From positions 186,001 to 250,000 of the forward strand of contig NZ_MAFC01000008.1 of assembly GCF_002013465.1 (NCBI RefSeq): 64,000 nt of DNA, in the 5' to 3' direction. The stretch comes from Mycobacterium sp. D16R12. GTDB lineage: Bacteria; Actinomycetota; Actinomycetes; Mycobacteriales; Mycobacteriaceae. The translations under genes and the position numbers were made by a program. The notes below the pieces were generated by a model. The model was not told where the DNA came from. It saw nothing but the letters and a program-made list of their open reading frames with translations, and made no database searches. How positions within the stretch are numbered: position 1 is the stretch's first letter; the number at the start of each line of letters is the position of its first letter. Shown piece after piece: positions 16,088 to 25,016 of the stretch.

Positions 16088-17215
16088 CTACCCCCGGACG
16101 GGCGGGATCTGGCCTGTGGGAGCGTCGTCGTCGACCGTATTGATGGTCTGCGTGGGCACCTCGGTGTGCGGCGGCGCCAACGTGGCGGTTGCCGCGGTAC
16201 CGGGCTCGTCCGCGAAGGTGTGCACGGGGAACTGGTGGGTGCCGGCAAGGCTGTCCTGGATAGCGGCCTGCGCGTTGGGCGGAAGCGAGTGCATGAGCTC
16301 ACGAACCCGCGCCTGACGGCGACCGACGGCCGCCCGCTCCGGCATACCCGGGGTGGCCTGGATCTGCGGTGGCACACCCTCGATCTCCTCGACGCCACCG
16401 TCGTGGTGCCCGGCATCGACGAGCGCCTGCTCCTCGGCCATGGTGGCCTCGTCCTTTTCCTCGGACATACCGATCGGCCCGATGCGGCGACCGTTGAGGA
16501 ACTGCCTGATCACCGGTTCGTCACTGGTCAACAGCACCTCGCGGGGGCCGAACATGACGAGCTGACGGCGGTACAGCATGCCCATGTTGTCGGGGACCGT
16601 ACGAGCGATGTTGATGTTGTGCGTCACGATCAGGATCGTGGCGTCGATCTGGGCGTTGATATCGATGAGCAGCTGGCTCAGGTAGGCGGTACGCACGGGG
16701 TCCAGACCGGAGTCCGGCTCGTCACAAAGGATGATCTGCGGGTCCAGCACCAGCGAGCGGGCCAGGCCGGCGCGCTTGCGCATACCGCCGGAGATCTCGC
16801 CGGGGAATTTGGTCTCGTGGCCGGTAAGACCCACGACGTCAAGCTTCTGCATGACGATGTCGCGGATCTCGGATTCCTTCTTCTTGGTGTGTTCACGCAA
16901 GGGGAAGGCGGTGTTGTCGTACAAGTTCATCGAGCCGAACAGCGCGCCATCCTGGAACATCACGCCGAAGAGCTTGCGGATCTCGTACAGCTCCTTGGAG
17001 GAGCACTCCATGATGTTGGTGCCGTCGACGTAGATGGCACCCTGCTCCGGACGCAGCAGTCCGATCAGTGACTTCAGGAAGACGGACTTACCGGTACCGG
17101 ACGGCCCCAGCAGCACGCTCACTTCACCCGGCGGCAGGGACAGGGTGACATTCTCCCAGATTCGTTGTGAACCAAAGGACTTGGTCAAACCCTCAACGGA
17201 GACTTCTGCACCCAC
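16088..17215 (-). CDS. mceG: Mce-transport ATPase MceG (Mkl)
   Basis: This 375-residue ABC ATPase energises the Mce lipid importers from the cytoplasmic side. The Walker A (LLGPSGTGKSVF), the signature SGGMRKRAGLARSL and Walker B (IILCDEPDSGLD) are intact. About 130 residues follow the ATPase core; the region RIGPIGMSEEKDEATMAEEQ matches M. tuberculosis Mkl (Rv0655) closely, as I remember it. The GTG at 17215 is preferred because AAGGA lies seven bases before it; an in-frame ATG exists nine codons upstream. The final 40 residues are low-complexity and more variable. Its place between rpoB and the Rv0654-like oxygenase is that of Rv0655. Confidence 0.93.
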   Translation of the reverse strand: MGAEVSVEGLTKSFGSQRIWENVTLSLPPGEVSVLLGPSGTGKSVFLKSLIGLLRPEQGAIYVDGTNIMECSSKELYEIRKLFGVMFQDGALFGSMNLYDNTAFPLREHTKKKESEIRDIVMQKLDVVGLTGHETKFPGEISGGMRKRAGLARSLVLDPQIILCDEPDSGLDPVRTAYLSQLLIDINAQIDATILIVTHNINIARTVPDNMGMLYRRQLVMFGPREVLLTSDEPVIRQFLNGRRIGPIGMSEEKDEATMAEEQALVDAGHHDGGVEEIEGVPPQIQATPGMPERAAVGRRQARVRELMHSLPPNAQAAIQDSLAGTHQFPVHTFADEPGTAATATLAPPHTEVPTQTINTVDDDAPTGQIPPVRG

Positions 17216-17419
17216 CAGGCGATCCTTCCGCGACACGCACACGTCACCACCAACCCGGCCAGGCTGTGGTTCGGATCACTTTAGCGCATGCCCAGGAGCT
17301 GCATCGCGTTTGTACCCAGACCAGCCCGTCGACTGGCTAACTGTGATAACCAGGCACTACGCGTCTAGTGCACGCTGCCGCCGGTGTTCCGCGAGTTCGC
17401 CCTCCCCCAGCTTCGACGA

Positions 17420-18790
17420 CTACTTGTCGACGGGCTCCTTGTCGGCAGAATCATGCCGACGGCGCTCGACGATCAGCAGTGCCCCGGCCAGTAGCGCGAT
17501 GAGCACCACGATCAACCCGACGACATCGGCGAAGACACTCGGATGCGTGAGGCCGTATCCGGTCAGCAGATCCACCTCTGCGCGCTGCCGAACGAACTGA
17601 CCGAGGACCACGCCCAGCGCAGAAGCTGTGACCGCCAGGCCCCCGACCACCGTCAACTGCACCGGCGAAACCCCGTGGAACACCGCGTAGAAAAGGTAGA
17701 CGGCCAGCGTCCCGATACCGGCCCCGGAAAACAGCAGGCCCAGTATCAATCCACCCTCAGTCGTCGCGGCGTCCAGCTCGATGACGGTCGCCACCACTCC
17801 GGCCACCAGCAATACCACGCCCAGCGCCGCGACGAGCGTGCGCTTGCCCGCGTCGATGAGGTACCCGGCGATCGGAGACAAGACCAGTCCGGAGACAAAC
17901 AGGGCGAACGCGGGAGTGTCTGACGGCGCCTGCTCACGATCGATCGACCACCACATGGCGGCATGATCGAAGTCGGCGAACCGCACCAGGAATGTGAGCA
18001 CGGTGATGGCCAGCAGCGCGGCCAGCACGACTGGACGGGTCAGTACGTCCGCGGCGATCAGTGCCGCCGAGCCCCTGCGCCGCGTCTGCGCGAACAGCGC
18101 ACCGAAGGACACCACCACGATGATCCCGAGGATCACCGCACGCGCTGGTGAGGATTCGTCGATCAGGAGCCAGGCCAACGCGGACACCCCAATCAGCCAC
18201 AGCAGAGCACCCACGAGATCGAAGGTGTCGAACGTGCCGACGAATTCGCGGTGCGGCTGGGTGAGAACCACGACCAGCACCACGACGGTCGCCGCAAGAA
18301 TCCCGTAGGTGATCGGGCGCCAGTTCTGCGGCGAGTTGATGTCCAAAACCTGACCCGCCAGCATCGCCAGCGGGTACATCGCCACCCAGAATCCCAAGGA
18401 CAGACCGCGGCCCTGTCTCGGTGTCGAATGCAGGACGATCAGCATCGAGGCCACCATGGTCAGCCCAGCGCCCAATGCCGAAACCAGCATCACCCAGGCA
18501 AGTAGCGTCGCCGATCCCGGTATCAACGAACCGGCCGTCGAGAGGCCCAGGATCACCAGGCCGGCGGCCAGGAAGGTCGTCGGCCGAATGTGATTTCCCA
18601 ACCGGGCGAACACAAGCAATGTCACCACTGCCACCACGTCACCCGCGACGGTCGCCCACTCCACCGTGCCGAGGGCGTCATCACCCCGGTCCACTCCCCA
18701 CACCGCCGCCAGACCGTGGTCCAGCATGGTCACCCTTGCCACCAGTAGCGCGGCGCAAGCGATAAGGACGTGCCGTACGGCCAGATTCAT
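17420..18790 (-). CDS. MFS transporter
   Basis: This 456-residue membrane protein is built of about twelve to fourteen hydrophobic segments with the RLGNHIRPTT loop in the place of the MFS motif A loop between TM2 and TM3. It most resembles drug-exporter-type MFS proteins, but no substrate is indicated. The C-terminus is charged (ERRRHDSADKEPVDK). It stands alone between mceG and a DUF4126 gene, all on the minus strand, with gaps of about 80-200 bases. Confidence 0.78.
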   Translation of the reverse strand: MNLAVRHVLIACAALLVARVTMLDHGLAAVWGVDRGDDALGTVEWATVAGDVVAVVTLLVFARLGNHIRPTTFLAAGLVILGLSTAGSLIPGSATLLAWVMLVSALGAGLTMVASMLIVLHSTPRQGRGLSLGFWVAMYPLAMLAGQVLDINSPQNWRPITYGILAATVVVLVVVLTQPHREFVGTFDTFDLVGALLWLIGVSALAWLLIDESSPARAVILGIIVVVSFGALFAQTRRRGSAALIAADVLTRPVVLAALLAITVLTFLVRFADFDHAAMWWSIDREQAPSDTPAFALFVSGLVLSPIAGYLIDAGKRTLVAALGVVLLVAGVVATVIELDAATTEGGLILGLLFSGAGIGTLAVYLFYAVFHGVSPVQLTVVGGLAVTASALGVVLGQFVRQRAEVDLLTGYGLTHPSVFADVVGLIVVLIALLAGALLIVERRRHDSADKEPVDK

Positions 18791-18871
18791 GTCACCTTCA
18801 TTCTCTCGTCTTGATCACTCTATGAGCCCCATCCACATTCGTCCTGCGATAGCCGTTATGGCCAGAGCTAC

Positions 18872-19468
18872 CTACGGACTGGCCGGGCCGGTTCCGCGCC
18901 TGGCGCGGGCCCACCGGATGGCCCGCAAGGCCACCCATCCCAGCGCGACGATCAGCGCCAGCACCACGACAAACGCAAGAATCGGCACCGCCAAGGCGAG
19001 AATCGTCAGGACGAGTGAGGTGCCATCTTCAGCGGTCGAGACCACCGGATTCCCCACGCCTGCAGTGGTGCCCGTCACAAAGGGGCGTGCGACCGTTCGG
19101 CCGGCATGCACACTGCCGGCCGTGACGGCCCCAAGGATCGCGGCCACCGCGGGTGGCAGATTCGACGAAAGGCTCGTTTCTGCCGTGAACAAAATGGCAC
19201 CCGACGCAGGCGCGATGAACGTGCCGACCGCATGCAGGACCGAGTCCAGGGCTGGAATTTTGTCGCCGACGAGGTCGAGCACGAAGACGACCACAAGGAC
19301 GATGAGCGCCGGTGTAGAGGACAGCCAGCCGTACGACGGCCCGAGCTCGATCCACCCGAATCGGTCGGCGGCGCCCACCGCGAGCAACGGCAGCCAAGCA
19401 TTCAGTCCGGCGGCACCCGAGAGCCCGAATGCCCCGAGGATGGCGCTGATGGCCGAGGTGATCTCCAT
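18872..19468 (-). CDS. DUF4126 membrane protein
   Basis: This 198-residue protein matches the DUF4126 pattern: the N-terminal GLSGAAGLNAWLPLLAVGAA, a conserved FVLDLVGDKIPALDS and the glycine/alanine-rich AAILGAVTAGSVHAGRTVA. It has four to five hydrophobic segments. The function of the family is unknown. The last residues (ARARRGTGPASP) are a short basic tail. No operon partner is clear; it ends 82 bases before the MFS gene start. Confidence 0.75.
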   Translation of the reverse strand: MEITSAISAILGAFGLSGAAGLNAWLPLLAVGAADRFGWIELGPSYGWLSSTPALIVLVVVFVLDLVGDKIPALDSVLHAVGTFIAPASGAILFTAETSLSSNLPPAVAAILGAVTAGSVHAGRTVARPFVTGTTAGVGNPVVSTAEDGTSLVLTILALAVPILAFVVVLALIVALGWVALRAIRWARARRGTGPASP

Positions 19469-19496
19469 GTCACGAGTGTGACGCGGTCGCGCAGTT

Positions 19497-20072
19497 TCAG
19501 CGGCGATTTCCCGATGGCGTCACGCGCGTGTGTCGAGTTCTACGACAACCGGTGTCCCGGCCCTCGAACCAGGCGCGATGCAGTTCGACGATCTTGCGTC
19601 GCGATGGCAACCCCTTGCGGTGGAACATGTTTTCGACGTAGTCGAAGGGATGTACGACGCCGCAGAACCGCGCGCGGGCCGCGTCGTACACCGGGTCGCC
19701 GGGTGCGATCGGCCGAGCCGTACCCGAGTACGTTTCATCGGTGAGCCTCAGGCTTACCTGCGGATTAGCCTGAATGTTCTTGACCCACAGGGTGTGCCGG
19801 CCGGTGATCGCGGCCAGATATGCCCTGTCCCCGTCACGCACCGCCTTGACGTACGTGACGCGCGGACTCCCGGATTTCCTTCCGACGGTGGTCAGTACCC
19901 CGACACCGCGAGGCACACGGATCGCGAACCATGGCCGATGTATCGCGTGCAGTGCTCCGGCGAAACGACGGCGCTCTGCCAGCGGCGCTGCCGTCGTATC
20001 CAGCCCCGGCCTCCGCTCAAAGACGTACCGCCCGTCGTTGTAGCGCAACGACTCTGGCAGGGGGCCGTCCAT
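19497..20072 (-). CDS. Deazaflavin (F420)-dependent nitroreductase-family protein, 3' end possibly frameshifted
   Basis: This 191-residue split-beta-barrel protein is of the DDN/FDOR type, which uses reduced F420. The core LTTVGRKSGSPRVTYVKA and TLWVKNIQANPQVSLRL are typical. The last 20 residues (after FEGRDT) are arginine-rich and unlike the family. Shifting the frame there gives PVVVELDTRA and a stop at 19520, the usual hydrophobic ending. A natural frameshift or a read error near 19545-19560 is therefore likely. The ATG at 20072 lies four bases after the stop of the carotenoid-oxygenase gene, so the two form an operon. Confidence 0.75.
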   Translation of the reverse strand: MDGPLPESLRYNDGRYVFERRPGLDTTAAPLAERRRFAGALHAIHRPWFAIRVPRGVGVLTTVGRKSGSPRVTYVKAVRDGDRAYLAAITGRHTLWVKNIQANPQVSLRLTDETYSGTARPIAPGDPVYDAARARFCGVVHPFDYVENMFHRKGLPSRRKIVELHRAWFEGRDTGCRRTRHTRVTPSGNRR

Positions 20073-20076
20073 GGTC

Positions 20077-21570
20077 TTATCGGGGGTCCCAGTTGCCGTG
20101 GAAACCTGCCGGAACTCGCTGCGGCAGATCGACCGTTGCCGCAAGCTCCAGAGTCTGTGCGTCCAGCACCACGAACTTGCCCTCGGATGTCCCGGCGCTG
20201 AGACCGAACCCGACGAGTACACCGTCGTCTTCGGCAGTTCCCGAAGGGTTCGGTACAAAAGACATCTCACCCACCGCAAGCGAATCAAGCTCAGTCCGGC
20301 TGTCGGTGCCCGTCTGGTAATCAAACTTGACCAGGCTGCCGTCCACCTTGCCGTCGGACTCGAATGCCCCGGCGATGCAGGGCAGATATCCGTACCGGTG
20401 CTTCTTACCCGTCAGCTGCTCGTTGATGCGGGGGAACTCGAGATGACGATCATCTCGACGCTCCATGGTCACGGTGCCCTTGGCCAGGTTGATGACCCAG
20501 CGGTCGAGCAGGCCACGCGCATCGCTGGGGCCGAGTACATCAGCGGAGAACATGGAGTCATAGCGGACCAAATCGATCACCACGACTTCCTGCCCGTCAC
20601 GCATCTCGGAGTACCCGTTCAATGGGTGGAACACGTAGCACGGCTCGATCTCGAACCAGCGCACATCAGATTTTCCGCCCTCACGCGGCATCACACCAAT
20701 TCGTGCCGGGTACTTGGGATTCCACGAGTACGGAATCGAGGGAGACTTCCCCGAGAGTTGACTGGCCCTGGCGGCGATCGGGCCGGGGATCTTGATCTTG
20801 CCAATCAGCGATTGCATGACCAGCTGGGCGGGCTTACGCAGAATCGCAGGCATCGGCACCGATTTGGTGATCATCGAGGTGTCCAGGGTGACGGGCAGAT
20901 CGTAGAAGACGACGTACTTCTCGGTGAGGGTGAAGTCGTGCATCATCGGAGAACCGTGGACCTTGATGTCAACCGTACGACGGGCCCTGCCCGAGATATC
21001 GATGACCGAGTACTGGACGGTGTTGCCGCGCGCGAAAGAGTATGAGACGGCATGCATTTCGCCGGTATCGGGATCAATCTTCGGGTGGGCGGTGTATCCA
21101 CCCGGCAGAGTCCCCTGGAAATCGCAGGCCCCGACGGTATCCAGCTCCTCAGTGAGCTCGTAGTTGGCGATGCCACCTTCCACCAGCGCCAGGGTGCGAC
21201 CGGCATGACTGAGCGCATTGGTGTTGGGTCCAATCAGCGAGGTACCGGCCGAGGTACCGACGGCGACCGCCGACTCACCAAGTGCCTTGCGCACTGCCGC
21301 GGTACGCACCCACCGGTTGCGGTACCACTGCGCCTTCCCATCGCGTAGCGACAGGCCGTGCACCATCGCGTCTCCACTGAACAGGTGGTACGTCGCGGGG
21401 TCCACCTCGGCGGCGGGGTTGGGGCCGTTACGCAGGTAGCGCCCGTCCAGGTAGTCCGGAATGGTGCCGGTGACTTTCAGGTCGGTACTAGTCACTTCCT
21501 GCTGAACCGGCTCCCAGACTCCGGTCAGATACAGGCTCTCCGTGGCGGTGGGTTGGACTGTGGCGGTCAT
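20077..21570 (-). CDS. Carotenoid oxygenase family protein
   Basis: This 497-residue seven-bladed propeller is an iron enzyme that cleaves carotenoids or related polyenes and stilbenes with oxygen. The four iron-binding histidines are visible in YTAHPKIDPDTG, GSPMMHDFTL, CYVFHPLNGYSE and, close to the C-terminus, FHGNWDPR. It corresponds in position to M. tuberculosis Rv0654. It is divergent from a TetR gene, and repeated CGTTAT half-sites lie between them. An F420-type reductase follows, which may act on the same substrate; this is inference. Confidence 0.92.
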   Translation of the reverse strand: MTATVQPTATESLYLTGVWEPVQQEVTSTDLKVTGTIPDYLDGRYLRNGPNPAAEVDPATYHLFSGDAMVHGLSLRDGKAQWYRNRWVRTAAVRKALGESAVAVGTSAGTSLIGPNTNALSHAGRTLALVEGGIANYELTEELDTVGACDFQGTLPGGYTAHPKIDPDTGEMHAVSYSFARGNTVQYSVIDISGRARRTVDIKVHGSPMMHDFTLTEKYVVFYDLPVTLDTSMITKSVPMPAILRKPAQLVMQSLIGKIKIPGPIAARASQLSGKSPSIPYSWNPKYPARIGVMPREGGKSDVRWFEIEPCYVFHPLNGYSEMRDGQEVVVIDLVRYDSMFSADVLGPSDARGLLDRWVINLAKGTVTMERRDDRHLEFPRINEQLTGKKHRYGYLPCIAGAFESDGKVDGSLVKFDYQTGTDSRTELDSLAVGEMSFVPNPSGTAEDDGVLVGFGLSAGTSEGKFVVLDAQTLELAATVDLPQRVPAGFHGNWDPR

Positions 21571-21597
21571 CGTGTCCTCCAGGGCTGACTGGCTGGT

Positions 21598-21621
21598 ATA
21601 ACGTCGTTATTACACCGTTAT
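21598..21621. promoter_or_regulatory. Probable TetR operator between oxygenase and regulator
   Basis: ATAACG (21598-21603) and CGTTAT (21605-21610) form a perfect six-base dyad around one base, and a further CGTTAT occurs at 21616-21621. Three half-sites in 24 bases between divergent genes are what a TetR dimer pair would use to control both. Confidence 0.6.
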
Positions 21622-21658
21622 GGTGAACGTACTCCCGTTGTGCGAACATGGCAAGACC

Positions 21659-22375
21659 ATGAGCTCATCCATACCGCGAAACACCCAGGGGAATGACCGG
21701 GCCGTCGCCCGCAATCCCCGGGTCGACCTGGTCTCCGCGGCCGTACAGCTTCTGAACGAGCAGGGCCCCGACGCACTGCAGACGCGGAAGATCGCCGCTG
21801 CCGCCGGCACCTCCACCATGGCGGTCTATACCTACTTCGGTGGCATGAGCGAGCTCATCGCCGAGGTGGCCGAGGAAGGCCTGCGCCATTTCGCCGCAGC
21901 CCAGTCCGACGTGCCTCAGACCGACGACCCCATCGCCGATTTCATGGTGACCGGCATGGTCTATCGCCAATTCGCCATCGACCACCCGCACATGTACCGA
22001 CTGATGTTCGGCGTCACGAGTGCGCACGGCATCAACGCTCCCAGCCGCAACATGTTCAACACGGTGCACCTGACACCCCAGCACGCCAGCGCCACCCAGC
22101 TCTATCGCAGCGTGCAGCGCGCCATGGCCGCGGGCCGCATCGACGGCTCCCCCGACGATGCCGCCAAGGTCGCCGCGACCTCCGCGAAGTTCTGGACCAT
22201 CATGCACGGGTTTGTCATGCTGGAACTGGCCGGCTTCTGGGGCGAAAACGGCGATGCGGTCGGCCCGGTGCTGGGCTCCATGACGACGGATCTGCTTATC
22301 GCGCTGGGCGATACCCCCGAACAGGTAAGCAGCTCGGCCGCCACCGCCGCGGTCCGAATCGCCGCGCTGGCCTAG
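21659..22375 (+). CDS. TetR-family transcriptional regulator
   Basis: This 238-residue regulator has an N-terminal helix-turn-helix (LQTRKIAAAAGTSTMAVYTY, about residues 40-59) and a C-terminal ligand domain. It corresponds in position to Rv0653c. I chose the ATG at 21659; an in-frame ATG 13 codons upstream lies inside the operator region. It faces away from the carotenoid-oxygenase gene and probably represses both through the half-sites at 21598-21621. The ligand is unknown. Confidence 0.88.
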   Translation: MSSSIPRNTQGNDRAVARNPRVDLVSAAVQLLNEQGPDALQTRKIAAAAGTSTMAVYTYFGGMSELIAEVAEEGLRHFAAAQSDVPQTDDPIADFMVTGMVYRQFAIDHPHMYRLMFGVTSAHGINAPSRNMFNTVHLTPQHASATQLYRSVQRAMAAGRIDGSPDDAAKVAATSAKFWTIMHGFVMLELAGFWGENGDAVGPVLGSMTTDLLIALGDTPEQVSSSAATAAVRIAALA

Positions 22376-22390
22376 CGCAGTCGCGCCGAG

Positions 22391-22687
22391 CTAAAGGGGC
22401 GCCCAGCACGATTCATCGGGATCTTGATGGTGAATCGGCACAGGGGTCGGTGATGGTGCCGACACCGCCGTATCCCGCAAGGCTGCCACCGCACGGACGG
22501 CCGTGGCCGTGGGAGCTCGCATATCCCGGGCAAGACGCGTCAGTAGTTGCTTGCGCAGCTCGTCATCGGTGCACGTCTTCGTCCGCGGCGCGGGAGCGGC
22601 GGTGACGGGAGTCCGGCGACGCCGGATACGAAGCACCACGAGAAGCAGCAGGAAACAGCCTGCGGCGATGAGCAGAGAGACGATCAC
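22391..22687 (-). CDS. Hypothetical single-pass membrane protein
   Basis: I do not recognise this protein of about 98 residues. It has one hydrophobic segment (VSLLIAAGCFLLLLVVLRI), a basic stretch (RRRRTP) and a soluble tail. A longer form from an ATG at 22744 would run through the rplL terminator hairpin, so I prefer the GTG at 22687. It lies between rplL and the TetR gene. Confidence 0.45.
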   Translation of the reverse strand: MIVSLLIAAGCFLLLLVVLRIRRRRTPVTAAPAPRTKTCTDDELRKQLLTRLARDMRAPTATAVRAVAALRDTAVSAPSPTPVPIHHQDPDESCWAPL

Positions 22688-22715
22688 GGAATCGAGTGTG
22701 CGGGTTGAAACGAAA

Positions 22716-22751
22716 CCGGCCCCTGGAAGTCCGAAGACTCCCAAGGGCCGG
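22716..22751 (-). terminator. Hairpin after rplL
   Basis: Arms of 16 bases at 22716-22731 and 22736-22751 pair with a UUCG-type tetraloop on the minus strand, with G-U wobbles at two positions. It starts 20 bases after the rplL stop. The T tract that follows is short, as is common in mycobacteria. Confidence 0.6.
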
Positions 22752-22771
22752 GGTTCGAAAGGTACTGCGAA

Positions 22772-23158
22772 CTACTTGACGGTGATCGTCGCGCCGGCGG
22801 CCTCGAGCTTGGCCTTGGCGTCGTCGGCGGCCTCCTTGGCAACCTTCTCCAGCAGCGGCTTGGGGGCTGCGTCGACCAGGTCCTTGGCTTCCTTCAGGCC
22901 CAGGCCGGAGACGATCTCGCGCACAACCTTGATGACGCCGATCTTCTTGTCACCGGCGCTCTCCAGGATGACGTCGAACTCGCTCTGCTCCTCGGCGGCC
23001 TCAGCGGCCGGGGCAGCGCCACCGGCGGCGGCGACGGCGACCGGAGCGGCAGCGGTGACCTCGAAGACCTCTTCGAAGGTCTTGACGAACTCGGACAGCT
23101 CAAGCAGCGTCAGCTCCTTGAAAGCATCGATCAGTTCCTCGGTGCTCAGCTTTGCCAT
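22772..23158 (-). CDS. rplL: 50S ribosomal protein L7/L12
   Basis: This 128-residue stalk protein of the large ribosomal subunit recruits translation GTPases. The N-terminal dimerisation part ([20 protein letters not shown]), the alanine-rich hinge and the C-terminal domain ([20 protein letters not shown]) are all present. It is co-transcribed with rplJ, 64 bases upstream. Confidence 0.97.
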   Translation of the reverse strand: MAKLSTEELIDAFKELTLLELSEFVKTFEEVFEVTAAAPVAVAAAGGAAPAAEAAEEQSEFDVILESAGDKKIGVIKVVREIVSGLGLKEAKDLVDAAPKPLLEKVAKEAADDAKAKLEAAGATITVK

Positions 23159-23222
23159 GATGTTGGTTCCTTCCTTGATTTACAACAGGTTTGGTTGGTA
23201 CTGGCGGATCGAAGGGGCGCTT

Positions 23223-23750
23223 TTACGCTGCCTCTTCGGCTGCCTTCTTTTCCTGCAGGGCGGCGGCCAGGCGTGCAACCTGGGACGCCGGGGCGTTGAA
23301 CAGCCCGGCGGCCTTGGCCAGGTTGCCCTTCATTGCGCCGGCCAGCTTGGCCAGCAGCACCTCGCGCGATTCCAGATCGGCGATGCGCTCAACCTCGGCA
23401 ACTGACAGAGCGCGGCCATCCATGTAGCCGCCCTTGATGATCAGGGCCTTGTTCTCTTTCGCGAAGGTCTTGATGGCCTTCGCAGCGTCCACGGGCTCAC
23501 CCTTGATGAACGCGATTGCCGTTGGGCCGCTGAACAGTTCGTCCAGGCCCTCGACACCGGCCTCCGCAGCCGCACGCTTGACCAGCGTGTTCTTGGCGAC
23601 GGAGTAGGTGGCGGAAGCTCCGAGGGAGCGACGCAGGGTGCCCAGAGCAGACACCGACAGGCCGCGGTACTCGGTGATCACGGTCGCAGTCGAATCCTTG
23701 AACTGCTCGGTGATCTCGGCAACGGCGGTGACCTTTTCAGTCTTGGCCAT
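23223..23750 (-). CDS. rplJ: 50S ribosomal protein L10
   Basis: This 175-residue protein anchors the L7/L12 stalk and autoregulates the operon by binding its own leader. The start [20 protein letters not shown] and the central [16 protein letters not shown] are typical. GAGG lies six bases before the ATG; an upstream ATG five codons earlier has no ribosome site. The alanine-rich C-terminus is normal for actinobacteria. Confidence 0.97.
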   Translation of the reverse strand: MAKTEKVTAVAEITEQFKDSTATVITEYRGLSVSALGTLRRSLGASATYSVAKNTLVKRAAAEAGVEGLDELFSGPTAIAFIKGEPVDAAKAIKTFAKENKALIIKGGYMDGRALSVAEVERIADLESREVLLAKLAGAMKGNLAKAAGLFNAPASQVARLAAALQEKKAAEEAA

Positions 23751-23815
23751 GTATTGCCTCCTCATCTCGTTTCGGTCGCTACACCGTTAACCCAAGATCG
23801 AGAAGGAGTCTGAAA

Positions 23816-23960
23816 TGACGAACGCCCCGACGCAGACAGGTCGGGGCGTGAAAATCCGCGGACTTTTGATCCGCGAGTCTAAACCTCGTCCTCCTGCGTG
23901 GGCCGTCAGGACATGTCCTGAACCTTCAACCTCGCGAGAGGTGACCGACGGTCTTCGGTG
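23816..23960 (-). ncRNA. L10 leader (autoregulatory mRNA region)
   Basis: On the minus strand the sequence CACCGAAGACCGTCGGTCAC (23941-23960) has the form known from actinobacterial L10 leaders, and is followed by CTCGCGAGG, a paired CGCGGA/TCCGCG element and a nine-base-pair hairpin (arms 23822-23830 and 23841-23849). The L10-L12 complex binds such leaders to switch off rplJL. The exact borders are approximate. Confidence 0.7.
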
Positions 23961-24020
23961 GAGCTCTGAGGAGATTACCGCAGATGGGGGCAATCATCCA
24001 AAACGGCGTGGTATCCAGGA

Positions 24021-24977
24021 ATGGTGCCGCTGTCCTCCGAAGTTCCGACCCGATCAGGCATTGCACGTAACGGCGATATCGAGCTCTTCTACGAAGACCT
24101 CGGCAACCCCCGCGATCCCGCCGTCATCCTTGTCATGGGAGTGGCAGCGCAGCTCCCGATGTGGCCGGACGGGTTCTGCCGGCAGCTCCTCGATCGCGGC
24201 TATCGCGTGATCCGCTTCGACAACCGCGATTGCGGGCTGTCGACGAAACTGGACGGGCACAAAGCGCCGGGATCGGTGCAGCGACGGGTGGTGCGCTATG
24301 CCTTCGGCATGGGCAGCGAGGTCCCGTACACGCTCATCGACATGGCCGAGGACGTCCGCACCCTCATCGACCACCTTGAGCTGGACACAGTCCACATCGC
24401 CGGTGCCTCGATGGGCGGGATGATCGTGCAGGTCTTCGCGGGCACCTACCCCGAGCGCGTCAACTCCGTCGGCATCATCTATTCGGCGACCGGCCGCCCG
24501 TTCTCACGGTTGCCGTCCTGGCAACTGATCAAGACGGCCATGAGCGCCCCCGGCAGGAACGCGACCCCCGAGGAATGGCTCGAGTTCGAGGTGAACAACG
24601 GCATCGTCTACAACGGCCCCGACAACCTGCCCTCCCGCGAGGCACTGCGACAGCGCATCCTCGACCACAGGGCCCGCAGCGACTACAAGGTGGGCACCGT
24701 GCGCCAGTTCGACGCCATCCTGGGCACCGGCAACCTGCTGCGCTTCACCCGCGCCATCACCGCTCCCACGGTCGTCATCCACGGCCGCAATGACCCGCTG
24801 GTGCCCTACCAGAACGGGCGGGTGGTGGCCAAGAACATCCGGAACTCACGGTTCGCGCTCATCGAGGGCATGGGCCACGATCTGCCCGAGCCCGTGTGGG
24901 AGCCCGTGACCGCGGAATTGTTGACAACTTTTGACCGGGGGCACCTCCCGCTCGCGGGAGACTGCGTGCAGGACTGA
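24021..24977 (+). CDS. Alpha/beta hydrolase (LipG-like)
   Basis: This 318-residue serine hydrolase has the nucleophile motif GASMGG, the acid in HGRNDPLVPY and the histidine in GMGHDLPEPVW. It corresponds to M. tuberculosis LipG (Rv0646c) by position and resemblance. No signal peptide is seen, so it is probably cytoplasmic. It is followed by an ABC1 kinase and a second hydrolase that shares the same motifs (VIRFDNRDCGLSTKL), so the two hydrolases look like a local duplication. The true substrate is unknown; esterase activity is expected. Confidence 0.88.
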   Translation: MVPLSSEVPTRSGIARNGDIELFYEDLGNPRDPAVILVMGVAAQLPMWPDGFCRQLLDRGYRVIRFDNRDCGLSTKLDGHKAPGSVQRRVVRYAFGMGSEVPYTLIDMAEDVRTLIDHLELDTVHIAGASMGGMIVQVFAGTYPERVNSVGIIYSATGRPFSRLPSWQLIKTAMSAPGRNATPEEWLEFEVNNGIVYNGPDNLPSREALRQRILDHRARSDYKVGTVRQFDAILGTGNLLRFTRAITAPTVVIHGRNDPLVPYQNGRVVAKNIRNSRFALIEGMGHDLPEPVWEPVTAELLTTFDRGHLPLAGDCVQD

Positions 24978-25016
24978 CTAGGGCTGCACGGCCATGATGC
25001 GGCACACTTGCATTTC

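Noticed and set aside
15618..16316. Open frames in the rpoB-mceG gap
   Set aside because: They are not family-like, run into mceG antisense, and the region carries the rpoB promoter.
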